Below the pieces are notes generated by a model. That model was not told the origin of the DNA and did not search any database. It worked only from the letters and a program-made list of their open reading frames with translations. Below, piece by piece: positions 53,041 to 64,000 of a stretch of DNA of 64,000 bases. A program made the position numbers and the translations under genes. This stretch comes from Euclidia mi. Its lineage: Eukaryota > Arthropoda > Insecta > Lepidoptera > Erebidae. How positions within the stretch are numbered: position 1 is the stretch's first letter; each line of letters opens with the position of its first letter. The stretch lies in assembly GCA_944739405.2 (NCBI GenBank), contig OX123197.2:56768047-56832046 (forward strand), given 5' to 3'.

Positions 53041-55221
53041 ATGTTATAGGCAGCAGTTCGATAATATCGAGCTTATCTAAAAGTGCTTCAATAATCAAGA
53101 ATTTGGTTTATTAAATATGTTATCAAAAGGATTTTTTTTTTTAGAATAATTTACAGAAGATCGATTTCTAAGAGTGGCCTTTTTATTTTTATGTTTCATT
53201 CGGTTTTTTTTTTATTGAAATGGCTTATAAATGACAACAGATTGACCTCACACTCAGACAAAAATAAATAAAGCATGATGTAGATTGTAGTTCGTCGGTA
53301 AAACTTTATTATTTTCTAATGTTCACTACATGGACAGGAAGCCGGAGGCTATAGAGGGAATAACAACACAAAGCTTTTACATCATAGGAAATTTTATCAA
53401 AATATTTTTAGGTTTCCACCAGACAGTTGATAATAATGATATACTAGTTAGTATACCTGTGCAAAAATAATCAGTTTTCGCCAAACCGGCAAAACATACA
53501 CATTATAATCTACATAATTATAATCTCGCTTGAATAAAAGTAAAAAAAAAAGTATCATAATGTTTCACTTACAACTAAAACGTTCAAGCAAAATTAAAAT
53601 CATAGTACTTACTGATCGAAGGTACTTACGCAATATATTATAAGCCACGACACAACATCTTATTACAAGATGCTATTTACTAAGTAATTCATGGCTTCAA
53701 TATTATTTATTGCCGCCGGTTGTAAATCTACATACGTCGTATCTAATATATTACGTCTTGCGTAAGAAATTTTCGGAAATCTTAAGTCATGAGAAGGGGC
53801 TTTATACAAATAATTCATACGATTTACTTAACGGTTTTATCGGATGTTTCGCGGGTGGTTTGTGAATCAAAGCTTTATTATATGATTTGCAAATGCTGGC
53901 TTTCATAAAATATTATTTAGCGGACCTTACTTGCGACATTTGACTTATTTAAAGGTATGAATACGTTTGTTATTCTCTAACATTTCAACCGGCTTGCATC
54001 GGTCGCAGACTACGACCGTTGACAGTGATGCCTACAAATCGCAAAAGTATAAAATCGAGTCATGCTTAAAAAATAATGAGAAAAGGTAAGGAAACGTATT
54101 GAGTTGTTAAATTACAATTTCTACTACGATGATTGAGATGAGATTAAAACTCTCAGTTGATACGTCGTCTCTTACCGCTAAATTCAATATTCGATCCATC
54201 CATGTTTTTTTTTATTTTAAATTCATATTTGTGATAAGCTTTATACAAAATTGTCAAACACTTGTCTTAAAACTCCAAATCCATGGATTATTGGGATAGA
54301 TCTGATATTTAATATATCTATATTAAATATTTAGTCTATATAATCTAAATCATTTAACGGTTAGTTGACACGTATCACCTGAAACTGCTTAGAAAAATAA
54401 AGCAAAACTAAATTTGTCAGCTCTTATCATGCTTGTTTATGTCCCTAGCTAGTTCCATCAAAGAGCGCAAGAGTGCTGCGTACTAAATTTAGATTGGACC
54501 TGAGGCACATAATCGACGTTCCTAGTAAAAAACTTGATGGAAAGTTCTTAGAACTTGAACATACTTTTACTCAAGCACGTCGTTGTTATTTTTCATGTGT
54601 GACGTCGTTCTCCTCGTCTCGCCGATTTGCCACGTCACCAGACTGTCGATTCGTGTTATTAAAATCACCTTAACCTTCAAATACTCAAAAGTCAACTGTA
54701 ACATCGTATGAAAAAAGTCCACTGTTGGCTAAACGATGTTGTTTAACAAAATGTTTACATACACTGCTCGTACTTGAGCCATAGCAATGTCAACTTTTTG
54801 GCTGGCTACTAACAAGGTTTATATTGTATATAATTTAACGTTCAAGAAAATTGCGTACCGAAATCGTCGAATATTTCATAACGTAATCGATATTCAGCTG
54901 ATCGGAGCATGAAAACCTGTAACGAATATTAAAATACTTCCAGAGGTACATTTTTAATGAAGAATCAATTTTAATTTGTTGACCATAAGTCGGTGTGATA
55001 AATGTAAGGGCTTGACGAGGGTGTCATCCTGTAAGCTTGTCACAGTGGCTGAACGTGTTTGCATGCCTTGCTGATACGTTTAATAGGTATCTTGAGTACC
55101 TGTTATGGTTGGATTATTGTGAATTATTTAGGACTAAATATGGATTTATGTTCTCGTATCTTTTTCATCCGTTTGGTTTTATGATTTTTATGTTGTAGAG
55201 CGTTTTAGTCATTTATCTACA
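53041..55221. other. Unassigned non-coding stretch
   Basis: AT-rich; nothing recognised. The 66-codon frame at 54473-54673 has no motif. Confidence 0.4.
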
Positions 55222-55457
55222 TCTACACTAATATTATAAAGAGGAAAATTTTGTATTTTTGTTTTTTGTAATGGATAAACTCAAAAACTACTGGACCGAT
55301 TTGAAAAATTCTTTCACCATTAGAAAGCTACATTATCTGTGAGTAACATAGGCTATATTTTATTTTAGAAAAAATAGGGGTCCGTAAGATATTTGGGTTT
55401 TTCGGGTACGCGAAGTAGTTCCCTCAGGACGCGGGTGAAACCGCGGGAAACGGCTAG
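55222..55457 (+). mobile_element. Short non-autonomous Helitron (family 1), 236 bp
   Basis: Starts TC after A ('tctacactaatattataaagagg'), contains 'ctactggaccgatttgaaaaattctttcac' (key words 'ctactggaccg' and 'ttctttcac'), has a 3' stem-loop 'cgcgggtgaaaccgcg' (about 55430-55445), and ends CTAG (55454-55457) before T. All four Helitron hallmarks are present. It is non-coding. Confidence 0.75.
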
Positions 55458-56059
55458 TATGGAATAAATCATTTATAAACGTCCAATGATTAAATCTTAT
55501 AATTTAAAGATAGATTTTAACGCTTCTTTAGTTATACGGATGATCATCGGGTCATTAATAATATTGATTTTCTTTGTACCTCACGCTTTTTTGGGAATGT
55601 GATTAAATTACTTATTTCATTTACGATTCACATCATCATTTGCATCTTTGATTGTTCGTTAGATGAAAATGTATCACCCTCGGATATTCTTAATTTGATT
55701 AGCTTTTGATATTACTAAGCAGCTGTTCAAGTTGTTAGGGTTTAATTTGTTTAGGTTAAATATTTCATTTAAATCGATTAACCATAGGCAAAAGAAGAAA
55801 AAACTAAATTAATTCAACTTATACATAATTATGTAATGAAACTACTAATTGATTACATTTTAATAATACGTTTGAGTTTGAGAATGAAATTGTTCATGTT
55901 TATCCGTAGCTTTGATGTTTACTATAAGAATATTAATGTTGAGATCATAATAAAATATTACGATGTTTTTAAAACATTTATCGCCCAGTATAAAAAACAA
56001 TATTTGTAGTATTGTTGTTGTACAAACTAGTTCTTATTATGATTAGGTATCATATTATT
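55458..56059. other. Unassigned non-coding stretch
   Basis: Nothing recognised. Confidence 0.35.
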
Positions 56060-56125
56060 ATTCCTCCTTTCAAAGGAGAGGCCTAGTCCAGCAGTGGACT
56101 GTTTAAGGCTGATGATGATGATCAT
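56060..56125 (+). mobile_element. LINE 3' stub with GAT repeats
   Basis: 'ggcctagtccagcagtgga' followed by 'ggctgatgatgatgat' is the widely dispersed lepidopteran retroelement 3' end. Only about 65 bp remain. Confidence 0.5.
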
Positions 56126-57159
56126 ATTATTATAGTAAATTATAAGAAAAAGAAAAGAGACGTAACGATAATATTTCTTACTCTGCTTCATGAAATGCAA
56201 AGTATAAAACAATATTTTTTTTAAAAGAAAAATAAGAAGCGTAGTTACTATATTGATGAAATTTACTAACTACGGAATTCAATATTCGAACTATAGATAG
56301 ATCTGTAGATTTTAGATTCGGTTTTTGACATAAGATTCGAAACACGAATCTCGAATTTCAAATCCATGTATGGATCGAATATTGAAAATGGCCGTAAGTA
56401 AATAACACGCTATCTCTTTTCAAAATAATGTTAGTTGTAAACAGCATAAATACCGGACGACAACTTCGGTTTACCTCCGAAATAAACTCAAGATAACATA
56501 CAAAGAGCTGTTCCTTGTAAGCCAGTAACAACTTAGACCCAAGGTACCACACACGGTACTAAAACTGTCATCGCCTAAGAAACAGACCTGCCATTACTCT
56601 TTTGAGGTCTGCTACAAAGGCTTCCAGCCTTCTCTTTAAGTAAATTATATGTCCCTAAGCCTACAATTTTACATAACTGGCGGTTACGACCAAAATCTAG
56701 TTAGAATATACAATTTCAGTAAAGTTCTCCCGACCTGATTAACCCAAAATAATATTGTGTTCGAAACTGTGGTCTGGTTCTAGACCAAGGATTTGATTTA
56801 CGTATTTATTTTGAAGTTTGGGTTGGGCTGATTTTTTGGACGGAGGTGGGAAACTGGATTAATATAATCTAGTTATGATAGAATATCGTCGCGTGTTTCT
56901 GGCATCGGTGAGTATAGGGCATTTTAAAATTCGAGGATGGTTTTGAATATTCGATTGAAATAACAATATAAGTTATATTATTAGATTATATAATAGTCTT
57001 CGTTTTCTTAACACATATACTTGAAGAAGACATAGTAATAATTCATCTGAACACTTTTTTTTTATTCTGATAATACATAGTTATTAAAGTAGAAAACCTT
57101 CATTTTTAAAGATGCTGTTGGAGGCAAATGTGGAAATCACTTAATTCATAACATAACAT
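56126..57159. other. Unassigned non-coding stretch
   Basis: Nothing recognised. Confidence 0.35.
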
Positions 57160-57415
57160 AACTTCAGGCCTTTATCCCCGTCGGGTTAGGCAGAGGTGTA
57201 TTACACATACACTTCGCCAATTATGTTTCGGTCCCATCGTAATAAAGGGCGAGCCTATTGCCATCTACCGGGCACATTTTAAGCGAGCGATAATTAACAT
57301 TTTTAATACACACATAACTTAAAAATGTCAGAGATGTGTGCCCGGGGTAACTAGAGATCGAACCCGAGACCATAGTCTAGGCAGTCCGTTACGTACACGT
57401 ACGGCTATCGCAGCT
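57150..57415 (-). mobile_element. SINE S3: tRNA-type SINE, minus strand
   Basis: On the minus strand: a tRNA-like head with 'gatagccgtacgtgtacg', a B box GGTTCGATCTC at about 57354-57364, a body sharing 'aatgtgcccggta' and 'ggcaataggctcgcccttta' with S1 and S2, and a tail 'acctctgcctaacccgacgggg' (two parts: 'acctctgcctaac', 'ccgacgggg'), then TTATG repeats. The 3' end resembles RTE-1 and RTE-2. It has a 40-bp AT-rich insertion near 57300. No clear target duplication was found. Confidence 0.8.
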
Positions 57416-60400
57416 TATCAGTGATTTCTTCAACTAACATATAATATAACTAGTACTCAAATTAAATGCAAAGTATCGAAATAGGTGTCTTATTTATAAA
57501 ATCAGTTCAGTCAATTTCCAGGTATTATTTCATTAGACATCTAAATCCAACGAGGCAATAAAAATATTGATTTTATATTTAAAATGGACCTTACTAAACT
57601 GAGATTAAAATGGTTTATTACCATTATGTTCCATTCTTTTTGTTCGACTTACGTCCTTAAAGCAACGATGACCTTCGTCAGAAAAAGCCGCGATTTGCTC
57701 TTAGAAAGTGCTGTAACCGCACATTATAGACTGTCATGAATCTTAATAAAATTGATATATTGATGTTCGCAGAAATACCGAGGCCATTAGACTTCGCATA
57801 AGGCTTAACGACTTCGAAATATCCTCCTTCTATGTAGCGGAAAATAGTGATATTTGACTTCATTTTGCTTGAATAGGTGTTACTTCTTACTTCGTTAGCA
57901 CAGCTATCGAAAGTTGGTCTTGCAGTAAATGAAAATGATCGATAGGATCATGAACTTGCAAGTGACTTTCAACTTTGTTCTTCCATTGGTATCGCTTATT
58001 GGTTTGAAATTTTCCAGAAAATATGTCGTCACTTTTTTATCCGACATAGTGTTTGTTTGCAATATCGGTTGATTACTAAGCCAACTAAAAGAAAAATGTG
58101 CGTATATTATGAACCACACGCCCACACGACAAACGAAACGAATGAGCATTTCTTGAATAGCTTGCACACGAAAATTAACCTCAATCAAAATCAGTCAATC
58201 CATTTCGGGGTAAAGATGCAATGGAATAGACAGATATATAAATACACAAATCATTTGGCGTCGCGAGCTAAAACAGAATTAATCTCCAGACATTTTTTGA
58301 CGAATCGCAATCAATTAATCAACCAAAACCATTTTAAAATGAAATCCAATTCAGTCACTGCCCCTGCTCAATACATAGACACAGTAGTCTATCAGACACA
58401 ATGATATCAATGTACCTCGGGCAGTATTTTCACTCAGTATTCCAGTGGAAATACTTACTTTTTGAAGTGAACTCCCAAAGAAGGCTTGGCACCGCTTCTA
58501 CAACTAGAATTCAATTGATCAGTACGAATGGTAGCTGGGTTGGACAATTCTGCACATGCCATCCAATATTTGCTGCGAAATTCGGTTACTTTGTTAAGAC
58601 GCGAGTCAAATGGTATTAACAGTCATTGTATCGATAATAAATAACACCAATGAAAAATATGAACCAGATTTAGGGTGAGTTTCACCGTTCTCTAAAGTAT
58701 ATGTTAAATTTATGTATCAGATAACACATACAAGGCATGTTCCAATTTTTATTTATCTGGAAGATAAGGCCTTTCCATAGGTAGTGAAACTGGACTTTAG
58801 AATTTTAGGTTTTAATTTCTTAATAATAATTTATTTATTTAAGCTTTTGGTAATCAACATTAGTTTGAAATTTTGTCTGAAATGTAGCACGTAACATTGT
58901 TTTGAGTAGACGATATTTCATCTGTGTTACAAGCGTCTTATTTGCAGATGCATGTTGTAGGATGTGGTCAGCTGACGTAAGCTATAGAACCCACGTGCTT
59001 TTCTGCATAGAGCCTAACAAATAGGTGATTCATTGATGGATATAGAGTCGTAGTATAAAAGCGAGATTTCTATTGCCTAGCTGTTTCAATGACAAATTAC
59101 ACACTTTTGCCTTGAATAAATTATTAATATTATTAAGGTAAGATAGTGCTAATAAACTTTGATGGATTGTGCACTCAGCACGTTATTGCCATATAAAACT
59201 TTTAAATTATTCTAGAAATGATAAATACATGAATACAATTTACTGATACGTTTTGATTATCTAAAATTAAAATCCAATACCACAGTATTGGATTTCAATT
59301 TTAGATAATCGGGATAATTTCCCCACAGTAACATACATCAATGGCAACAACGCACGCCAAGCGTGTTTCGCCTGCCGTTATTTAGCCAGTGGTATTTTTA
59401 TTAAAGACGAGAAATACATTGTAAACAATGCATTATTTTTGTCATAACTTTTACTGAACCTGGTTAGAGCTGCAAACCTATTTGCGGTAACTTGGTTTTA
59501 ACTGTCATATCAGACCTAATCAAAGGCCCCCAAGACATTGAGCAAAACAGCTTATGCTTTATCAAGAGGCATACACTATAAGATCACCCATAAAGTTTCT
59601 TTATCTGGCCAGGAGTAAGTCACATTTATGATTATAAATAAATAGAGTGTGTTCACAGCTTATCGTCTATTTTACTCAACCTCTGGCAGGGATTACCATT
59701 AAGGATTTAAATAAAAGCTTAATAGCCCATAAAGAATAATTATTGTATATACAAAATAATCCTACAAATGTTTTATCTCTGTGGACGGCTAAGTAAGGGA
59801 CTGGGACCAAACGTATGAACAATGAGTTTTATCAAGTCTAGACTTTAAGGACTTAGGGCTATAAAGAGTTTATTGGACTTACAAGTTATCGGTAAACATG
59901 AGTAATGGGTTAGGTTTCGATAACACTCGTAAATCAGTATGAAGTCTTATCTCGTGGTAGATACTGGTCAAAGTCAAAAACATTAATTTACTTCGGCCAC
60001 AATATGGTGTTCAATGTCGCCAGATAAATGAAGGTACTCATTTAGTAAAGTACAAGTCCATTTGATTACTAAACATATTTATAATCATCTTCACCGGTGC
60101 CGTAAATTATACATCGAAACCTTTCTCAGCAATCATCCTATCTATTGGTGTAAACTAAATAAGAATCCGTTTGATAGTTTTTGAGTATCGCGTCCATACT
60201 GACCTATAATAAAATATTTATTTTCATTATTCACTCAGTTGGCATAATTTTTTCACACACTTCATACTCCTTATTTCTTATCGGCTAATAGCTATGACTA
60301 ATAGGAGCGGAGTAGCACAAAGTCGCGCACAAAAGCTAGTTAATCTTATGATAACTTACTTCATGTGGGTTAATCCTTTGTTTAATAACACTTATGATAT

Positions 60401-60714
60401 GTCGCTCACGTTCTGTATCACTATTGAGGCTGTGAGACCTAATTCTCATCAGCGAAGTTCTACAGCTGACACATAATTTGCCTATGACGACCTGAATCAG
60501 AACTTGCCACTTTTGCGATGGGTTTGCGATTTGTGGCATACGGGATATGTTTAATGCACAGTCCAACAAGAATGACATATGTACTGGCTATAAGCCTCGA
60601 TCTGTTGACAAACCAAAATAAACAATTGTAATGCATGTATTTATAATACCAATTTATTATTTGGATTAATTAACATAATTATGTAAGTAAGTTGTTGAAA
60701 TGCCAAATACATAC
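57416..60714. other. Non-coding stretch with one 26-bp hairpin
   Basis: No gene recognised. A fold-back at 59255-59310 has 26-bp arms with one mismatch and a 4-base loop (CACA). Overlapping short frames at 57904-58619 have no motifs. Confidence 0.4.
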
Positions 60715-61019
60715 CACTTGTTACATGGTGCAATCCATTGTAGTATTACTTGTCGTACTTCCACGAGAGTGAGAATATGTCTTCTCCGCTGTGTAATATT
60801 GGTATCACAATTGATGCAATGCATTGATTCATGATCATGAAGCGGGATTGGGTAATCCATGTTCAAGCGCAAGTCATCGTTCGAAGCGGGTACTGGGTCC
60901 GCAGGTAAGCCATGATCGTCGTGAGGAGATTCCGTGTTCCGGCGCAAGTTATCATATGAAGCGGGTACTAGGTCCGCAGGCAAGCCGTGGTCGTCATGAG
61001 GAGAATATTCGGAGTCCAT
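60715..61019 (-). CDS. Candidate first coding exon of an unknown protein
   Basis: ATG at 61019-61017 in a favourable context (aaaATGG). The frame is open for 101 codons and is followed by a good splice donor (GTATGT, minus strand at 60714-60709). The protein starts MDSEYSPHDDHGLPAD and carries a 25-residue direct repeat (SPHDDHGLPAD.VPAS.D.LR.N, twice), then a Cys pair 'CINC' and 'QRRRHILTLVEVRQVILQW'. No family recognised; the Cys pair plus basic helix could be the start of a zinc-binding module of a transposon or nuclear protein. No downstream exon was located. The GC content is higher than the surroundings, which favours real coding. Confidence 0.45.
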
Positions 61020-61584
61020 TTTAGAAAGCACAAGTAGAAAAAGAACAGCTAACACAAAATCAAATCCACAATACGATCAAACGAAACGAACGCAAAGCGA
61101 ATGACGGAAACAGAATTGACAAGTTAGTCAAGTGTTGCTTGAGTATGAAAATAAATACCCAGCATACTTTACCATTTTGATATTATTGAAAATGTCTGGA
61201 GGCACGGCAGTGCACCAAGTCGAGCAAAAAAGCGGCACGGCCATACCATCCTTTTGTCGAAGCAATTCAGGCCATTTTTGACCCCCTATAATTTCGTTGT
61301 GGATAAAACTAGAAGCCTGATTTTTGAGTAACCATGCAGGCATTGTATAAATATGGTGTATTTCAAATTTCATTCAATTTGAACTAGTAGTTTAAGAATT
61401 ATAACGAGCCAAAATTCTTAATTTTGTCACTCACAGACCGATCATTAAAAGTCTATGGCACTTCTAGCAGACATAGAAGCTTCAAATTTAGAATAAGATT
61501 AGCGTTTAGTATATGAATCAAGGAAAAATTTAAATGTTTTTCAATTTTTTTCCAGTTTTCGAGATATATCAACTGCATAAAAGT
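61020..61584. other. Spacer upstream of C3
   Basis: It holds a possible 5' UTR of the candidate exon (61020-61110). The minus frame at 61128-61373 has no known motif. Confidence 0.35.
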
Positions 61585-61845
61585 TTTTTTTTTTGGCGGT
61601 AGGTGCTAAAAAAGTGAACACATTTTGAATTTTGAAAAGTTTTTATTTAATTACTTAAAGCATATTTTTAATCATTTAGTTGCCTTCTTTGAGTATTATA
61701 GTTGACGATCAAACTATACTCACGTTAGTCACAGTATTACATTACTGTATGTAAAGTTAAGTCTCCAAGTTACACCACCTGCCAGCACTTCACGATCATC
61801 ACAAGTTTTCAACAAGGGAAGAACTTGAATACACAACACAACAAA

Positions 61846-62577
61846 ATGTCTGAACTAGACAACATCAAGGCTGCGCAAAACAACCTCGAGGAGTTGTTCT
61901 CCAAAAGGATGGCAGAGCTTGAGGCGCAGTTTCACGGCGGGTCGGCGAAGGACACTGTCGCAAAAGTAGCTGAGGAGTTCCGCACTTTTAAGGAGCTGAT
62001 GTACACGATGCTTGGGCTTTTGCGCAAGCAAGTAAACGAATGTACACAGGCAATTGATACCATGGAAACCAGGCACAGGCGGAAGGCCCTTATATTCCTT
62101 GGGGTGCCCGAGGTTGACAAGGAAGACTGTAAGGAGTCTCTAGTGAAGGTGATTCGCAAAATGGATCTTCCAGATATCTCAGCCGATAGCTTCACTGCAT
62201 GCCATAGAATTGGTGCGTCCACTAAAGATCATCATCGGCCAGTCCTGGCCTGGTTTTCGGGAATGGACTTGAGGTCTGCAGTATGGAGGGCCAAGACCAA
62301 ACTGAAGGGCACATCTGTGACGGTTAAGGAGTTCCTGACAAGGTCCAGGCAGGCTATCTTCAGCAAGGCTCGCCAACACTTTGGAATCCGTTCCTATTGG
62401 ACACAAGATGGTGTCATCGTGGTAAAGGCGTCGGACGGCACTCGGCATAAGGTTTCAACCTCGGACGGCCTGGATAGTCTGCTGCAGAAATATCCCAGGC
62501 AGGCAAGCGGCTCTGCGAGCAAGAGTGGCGTCGGGACTGTGGCGTCATCGAACACGACCTCTAAGCCGCGTAAATAA
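61846..62577 (+). CDS. Family C LINE ORF1 (L1-type RNA-binding protein), copy C3
   Basis: 243 residues from ATG 61846 (the frame is open seven codons further upstream, but the start matches C4). Coiled coil at about 5-80 ('NNLEELFSKRMAELEAQF', 'EEFRTFKELMYTMLGLLRKQVNE'). RRM-like domain at about 90-160 ('RHRRKALIFLGVPEV', 'CHRIGASTKDHHRPVLAWF'). C-terminal domain 'VKEFLTRSRQAIFSKARQHFG' (21 residues, read as 'VKEFLTRSRQ' plus 'AIFSKARQHFG') and 'WTQDGVIVVKAS'. A Ser/Thr tail ends SKPRK. The expected role is binding element RNA in the ribonucleoprotein. No zinc knuckles are present, unlike the I-group ORF1 in this window. Confidence 0.88.
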   Translation: MSELDNIKAAQNNLEELFSKRMAELEAQFHGGSAKDTVAKVAEEFRTFKELMYTMLGLLRKQVNECTQAIDTMETRHRRKALIFLGVPEVDKEDCKESLVKVIRKMDLPDISADSFTACHRIGASTKDHHRPVLAWFSGMDLRSAVWRAKTKLKGTSVTVKEFLTRSRQAIFSKARQHFGIRSYWTQDGVIVVKASDGTRHKVSTSDGLDSLLQKYPRQASGSASKSGVGTVASSNTTSKPRK

Positions 62578-63030
62578 ATAATCACTTTACTACTATCTAT
62601 ATTCCTAACTCTTCTACTCTGTATTACTATGTTTTTCCAACTTTATATTCTTCTCAATGTTAGTGCTTAGTGCACGTTTTGTTTGTTTATTTCTCTAACG
62701 TCACAATGTGAGGTAAATTTGACATTGACAGTTCGTTACTAGTCTATGGTTGTAGATGGATGCTTGTGTTGCGTTCGGAAATATTTATTATGATTGCAAT
62801 GTTTTTGTGTGTTGTTTATTGTAGTTATTACGTTTTGTTATCTCTCTAAATTATTTGTGTTTCTGTAATTCTAAACTTTTTTTTTTTTACGTTTGTGTTT
62901 GCTGGCGGGTGGTGCAGAGAAGACAGCTGCTGTTCACTTATCGTGTATAATTAATAATAATTTATATATCGTTTATCGTATATATTAGTTTTTTTTATAT
63001 TTATATATTTTATTACATACATATTTTATT

Positions 63031-64000
63031 ATGGACATTGATACATATCTGTCGGCTAATGAGTCAGTTTCCTCTTCGGATAATGAGAGTTTTTGTTCTG
63101 CAGATGGAACCCTGAGTGACTACCTTCAAAATGCATTTGCGCAACTAAGTCAGTCGTTGTTCAACGTTTGCCATTTAAATGCGCAAAGCATACCGAGTCA
63201 CTATAGTGATTTGTTGGAAGGGTTTTCCAACTGTAACGCACATGCCATTCTGGTCTCTGAGAGTTGGCTTAAACCATCTCTTCCTTCCACGTCTTACTCT
63301 CTGCCGGGGTACGTTCTTATACGTAATGACCGAGTTGGCCGGCGAGGTGGCGGTGTCGCAATTTACCTCCGCAGTTCCTTTACTTATAAAATCTTGTTTC
63401 CTTCATTACTCACTTCTACACCTGCGGAGTACTTATTTCTTGAGGTCGACGTCTGGGGGGCTAAAGCCGTCCTTGGCGTCGTCTATTGTCCCCCTGATGT
63501 TGACTATTTCTCCAGTCTCGAACTGATTCTGGAATCTTTAGGGTCAGAGTACACACATCTCATCATCATGGGCGATTTTAACACCGATATCCTTTCCCAA
63601 CATTCCAGTCGTTCCCGCAAATTCCTTGACGTCGTCCAGTCAGCCAGCCTCCATATACTACCTTTGCAAGCAACTCACCACAATGTCAACGGCGAGGACA
63701 CTTGGCTCGACATAATCCTCACCTCTGATCCTTCCTTAGTCACATCCCATGGCCAACTTTCTGCACCTGGATTTTCCCTTCATGATCTCATTTTCCTTAC
63801 ATACCGTCTAAAACCACCCAAATCCCAGCCCAAAGTTCGGCACTTGCGTTGTTTTGGTCGTATGGATATAAATAAACTCTGTAAGGATGCTTCAGAGTTG
63901 AACTGGGACAGTATGCTATCTGCTCCCACGGTAGATGAAAAAGTTAATCTCTTCAATGAGGCGGTTTGCGGTCTATACGATATACATGCTCCAGTTAGAC
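63031..64000 (+). CDS. Family C LINE ORF2: APE endonuclease part, truncated by window end
   Basis: ATG at 63031, open to the last base (323 codons). An acidic leader (about 1-45, 'SSSDNESFCSADG') precedes the endonuclease: 'VCHLNAQSIPSHYSDLLEGF', 'ILVSESWL', 'RRGGGVAIYLR', 'LGVVYCPPDVDYFSSL', 'IIMGDFNTDIL' (intact GDFN), 'DTWLDIILTSDP', 'FSLHDLIFLTY'. It ends in 'AVCGLYDIHAPVR', just before RT would start. It is collinear with C2 (30988-29575) and lacks the MITE found there. The enzyme would nick target DNA to prime reverse transcription; RT lies beyond the window. Confidence 0.88.
   Translation, partial: MDIDTYLSANESVSSSDNESFCSADGTLSDYLQNAFAQLSQSLFNVCHLNAQSIPSHYSDLLEGFSNCNAHAILVSESWLKPSLPSTSYSLPGYVLIRNDRVGRRGGGVAIYLRSSFTYKILFPSLLTSTPAEYLFLEVDVWGAKAVLGVVYCPPDVDYFSSLELILESLGSEYTHLIIMGDFNTDILSQHSSRSRKFLDVVQSASLHILPLQATHHNVNGEDTWLDIILTSDPSLVTSHGQLSAPGFSLHDLIFLTYRLKPPKSQPKVRHLRCFGRMDINKLCKDASELNWDSMLSAPTVDEKVNLFNEAVCGLYDIHAPVR

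Larger units (their letters stand above)
61585..64000 (+). mobile_element. C3: family C LINE, 5' half, running off the window
   Basis: The 5' end is at a T-run plus 'ggcggtaggtgc' (61585-61605), the same as C4. The 5' UTR runs to 61845, ORF1 spans 61846-62577, a 453-bp inter-ORF spacer contains 'ctggcgggtggtgcagaga', and ORF2 runs from 63031. No stop or frameshift is seen in either ORF within the window. It is the best-preserved copy of the family here and is potentially full length. Confidence 0.88.

Noticed and set aside
57904..58619. Overlapping 72-115 codon frames
   Set aside because: Low-complexity, Asn/Lys-rich translations without motifs; typical chance ORFs of AT-rich DNA.
61128..61373. 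81-codon minus-strand ORF upstream of the candidate exon
   Set aside because: No recognisable domain, and codon composition does not differ from the AT-rich background.

Overview
The window looks like nuclear DNA from an insect, most probably a moth or butterfly (Lepidoptera). It is AT-rich and gene-poor and packed with transposable elements of types common there: RTE, CR1/Jockey-group and I-group LINEs, a BEL/Pao LTR element, tRNA-derived SINEs with TATG tails, short Helitrons ending in CTAG, piggyBac-type TTAA insertions, and a roughly 110-bp satellite containing 'aaaatggcgg'-like words. There is no bacterial gene organisation. Host coding is minimal: one convincing exon (PDS5 cohesin regulator, 47442-47569, minus strand) and one candidate first exon of an unknown gene (60715-61019, minus strand).

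Layout. 1-4983: mostly featureless, with a broken ORF tail at the left edge and a perfect 117-bp tandem duplication. 4984-7025: 5'-truncated RTE LINE (minus). About 7.9-26.8 kb: one old minus-strand CR1/Jockey-group LINE ('LINE A') broken into at least six pieces by five later insertions. These are a plus-strand LINE ('family C' copy C1, which itself holds a SINE), a full-length I-group LINE with both ORFs open, a second RTE, a solo BEL LTR, and a BEL element with two near-identical LTRs. Four of the five insertions have clear target-site duplications, and the host LINE frame resumes across several of them. 27.3-31.4 kb: another family C copy (C2, minus), broken and carrying a piggyBac-type MITE. 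33.0-33.5 kb: satellite. 34.3-35.6 kb: 5' end of family C copy C4 (minus) holding a second SINE. 36-47 kb: long non-coding stretch with fold-back sequences, Helitrons, a TA-flanked MITE and an RTE tail. 47.4 kb: PDS5 exon. 47.9-53.0 kb: two LINE remnants and a piggyBac deletion derivative. 53-61 kb: mostly unassigned, with a Helitron and a SINE. 61.6 kb to the end: 5' half of family C copy C3 (plus), with ORF1 complete and ORF2 open to the edge.

How the parts relate. Autonomous-type elements (I-group LINE, RTE, family C) supply reverse transcriptases. The SINEs share the RTE 3' end and so probably use RTE machinery. The MITE and short Helitrons would need transposases not encoded here. The I-group element is the only element with a complete, uninterrupted coding capacity in the window. 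All family names rest on motif recognition by eye; clade-level names within the CR1/Jockey group are not resolved.
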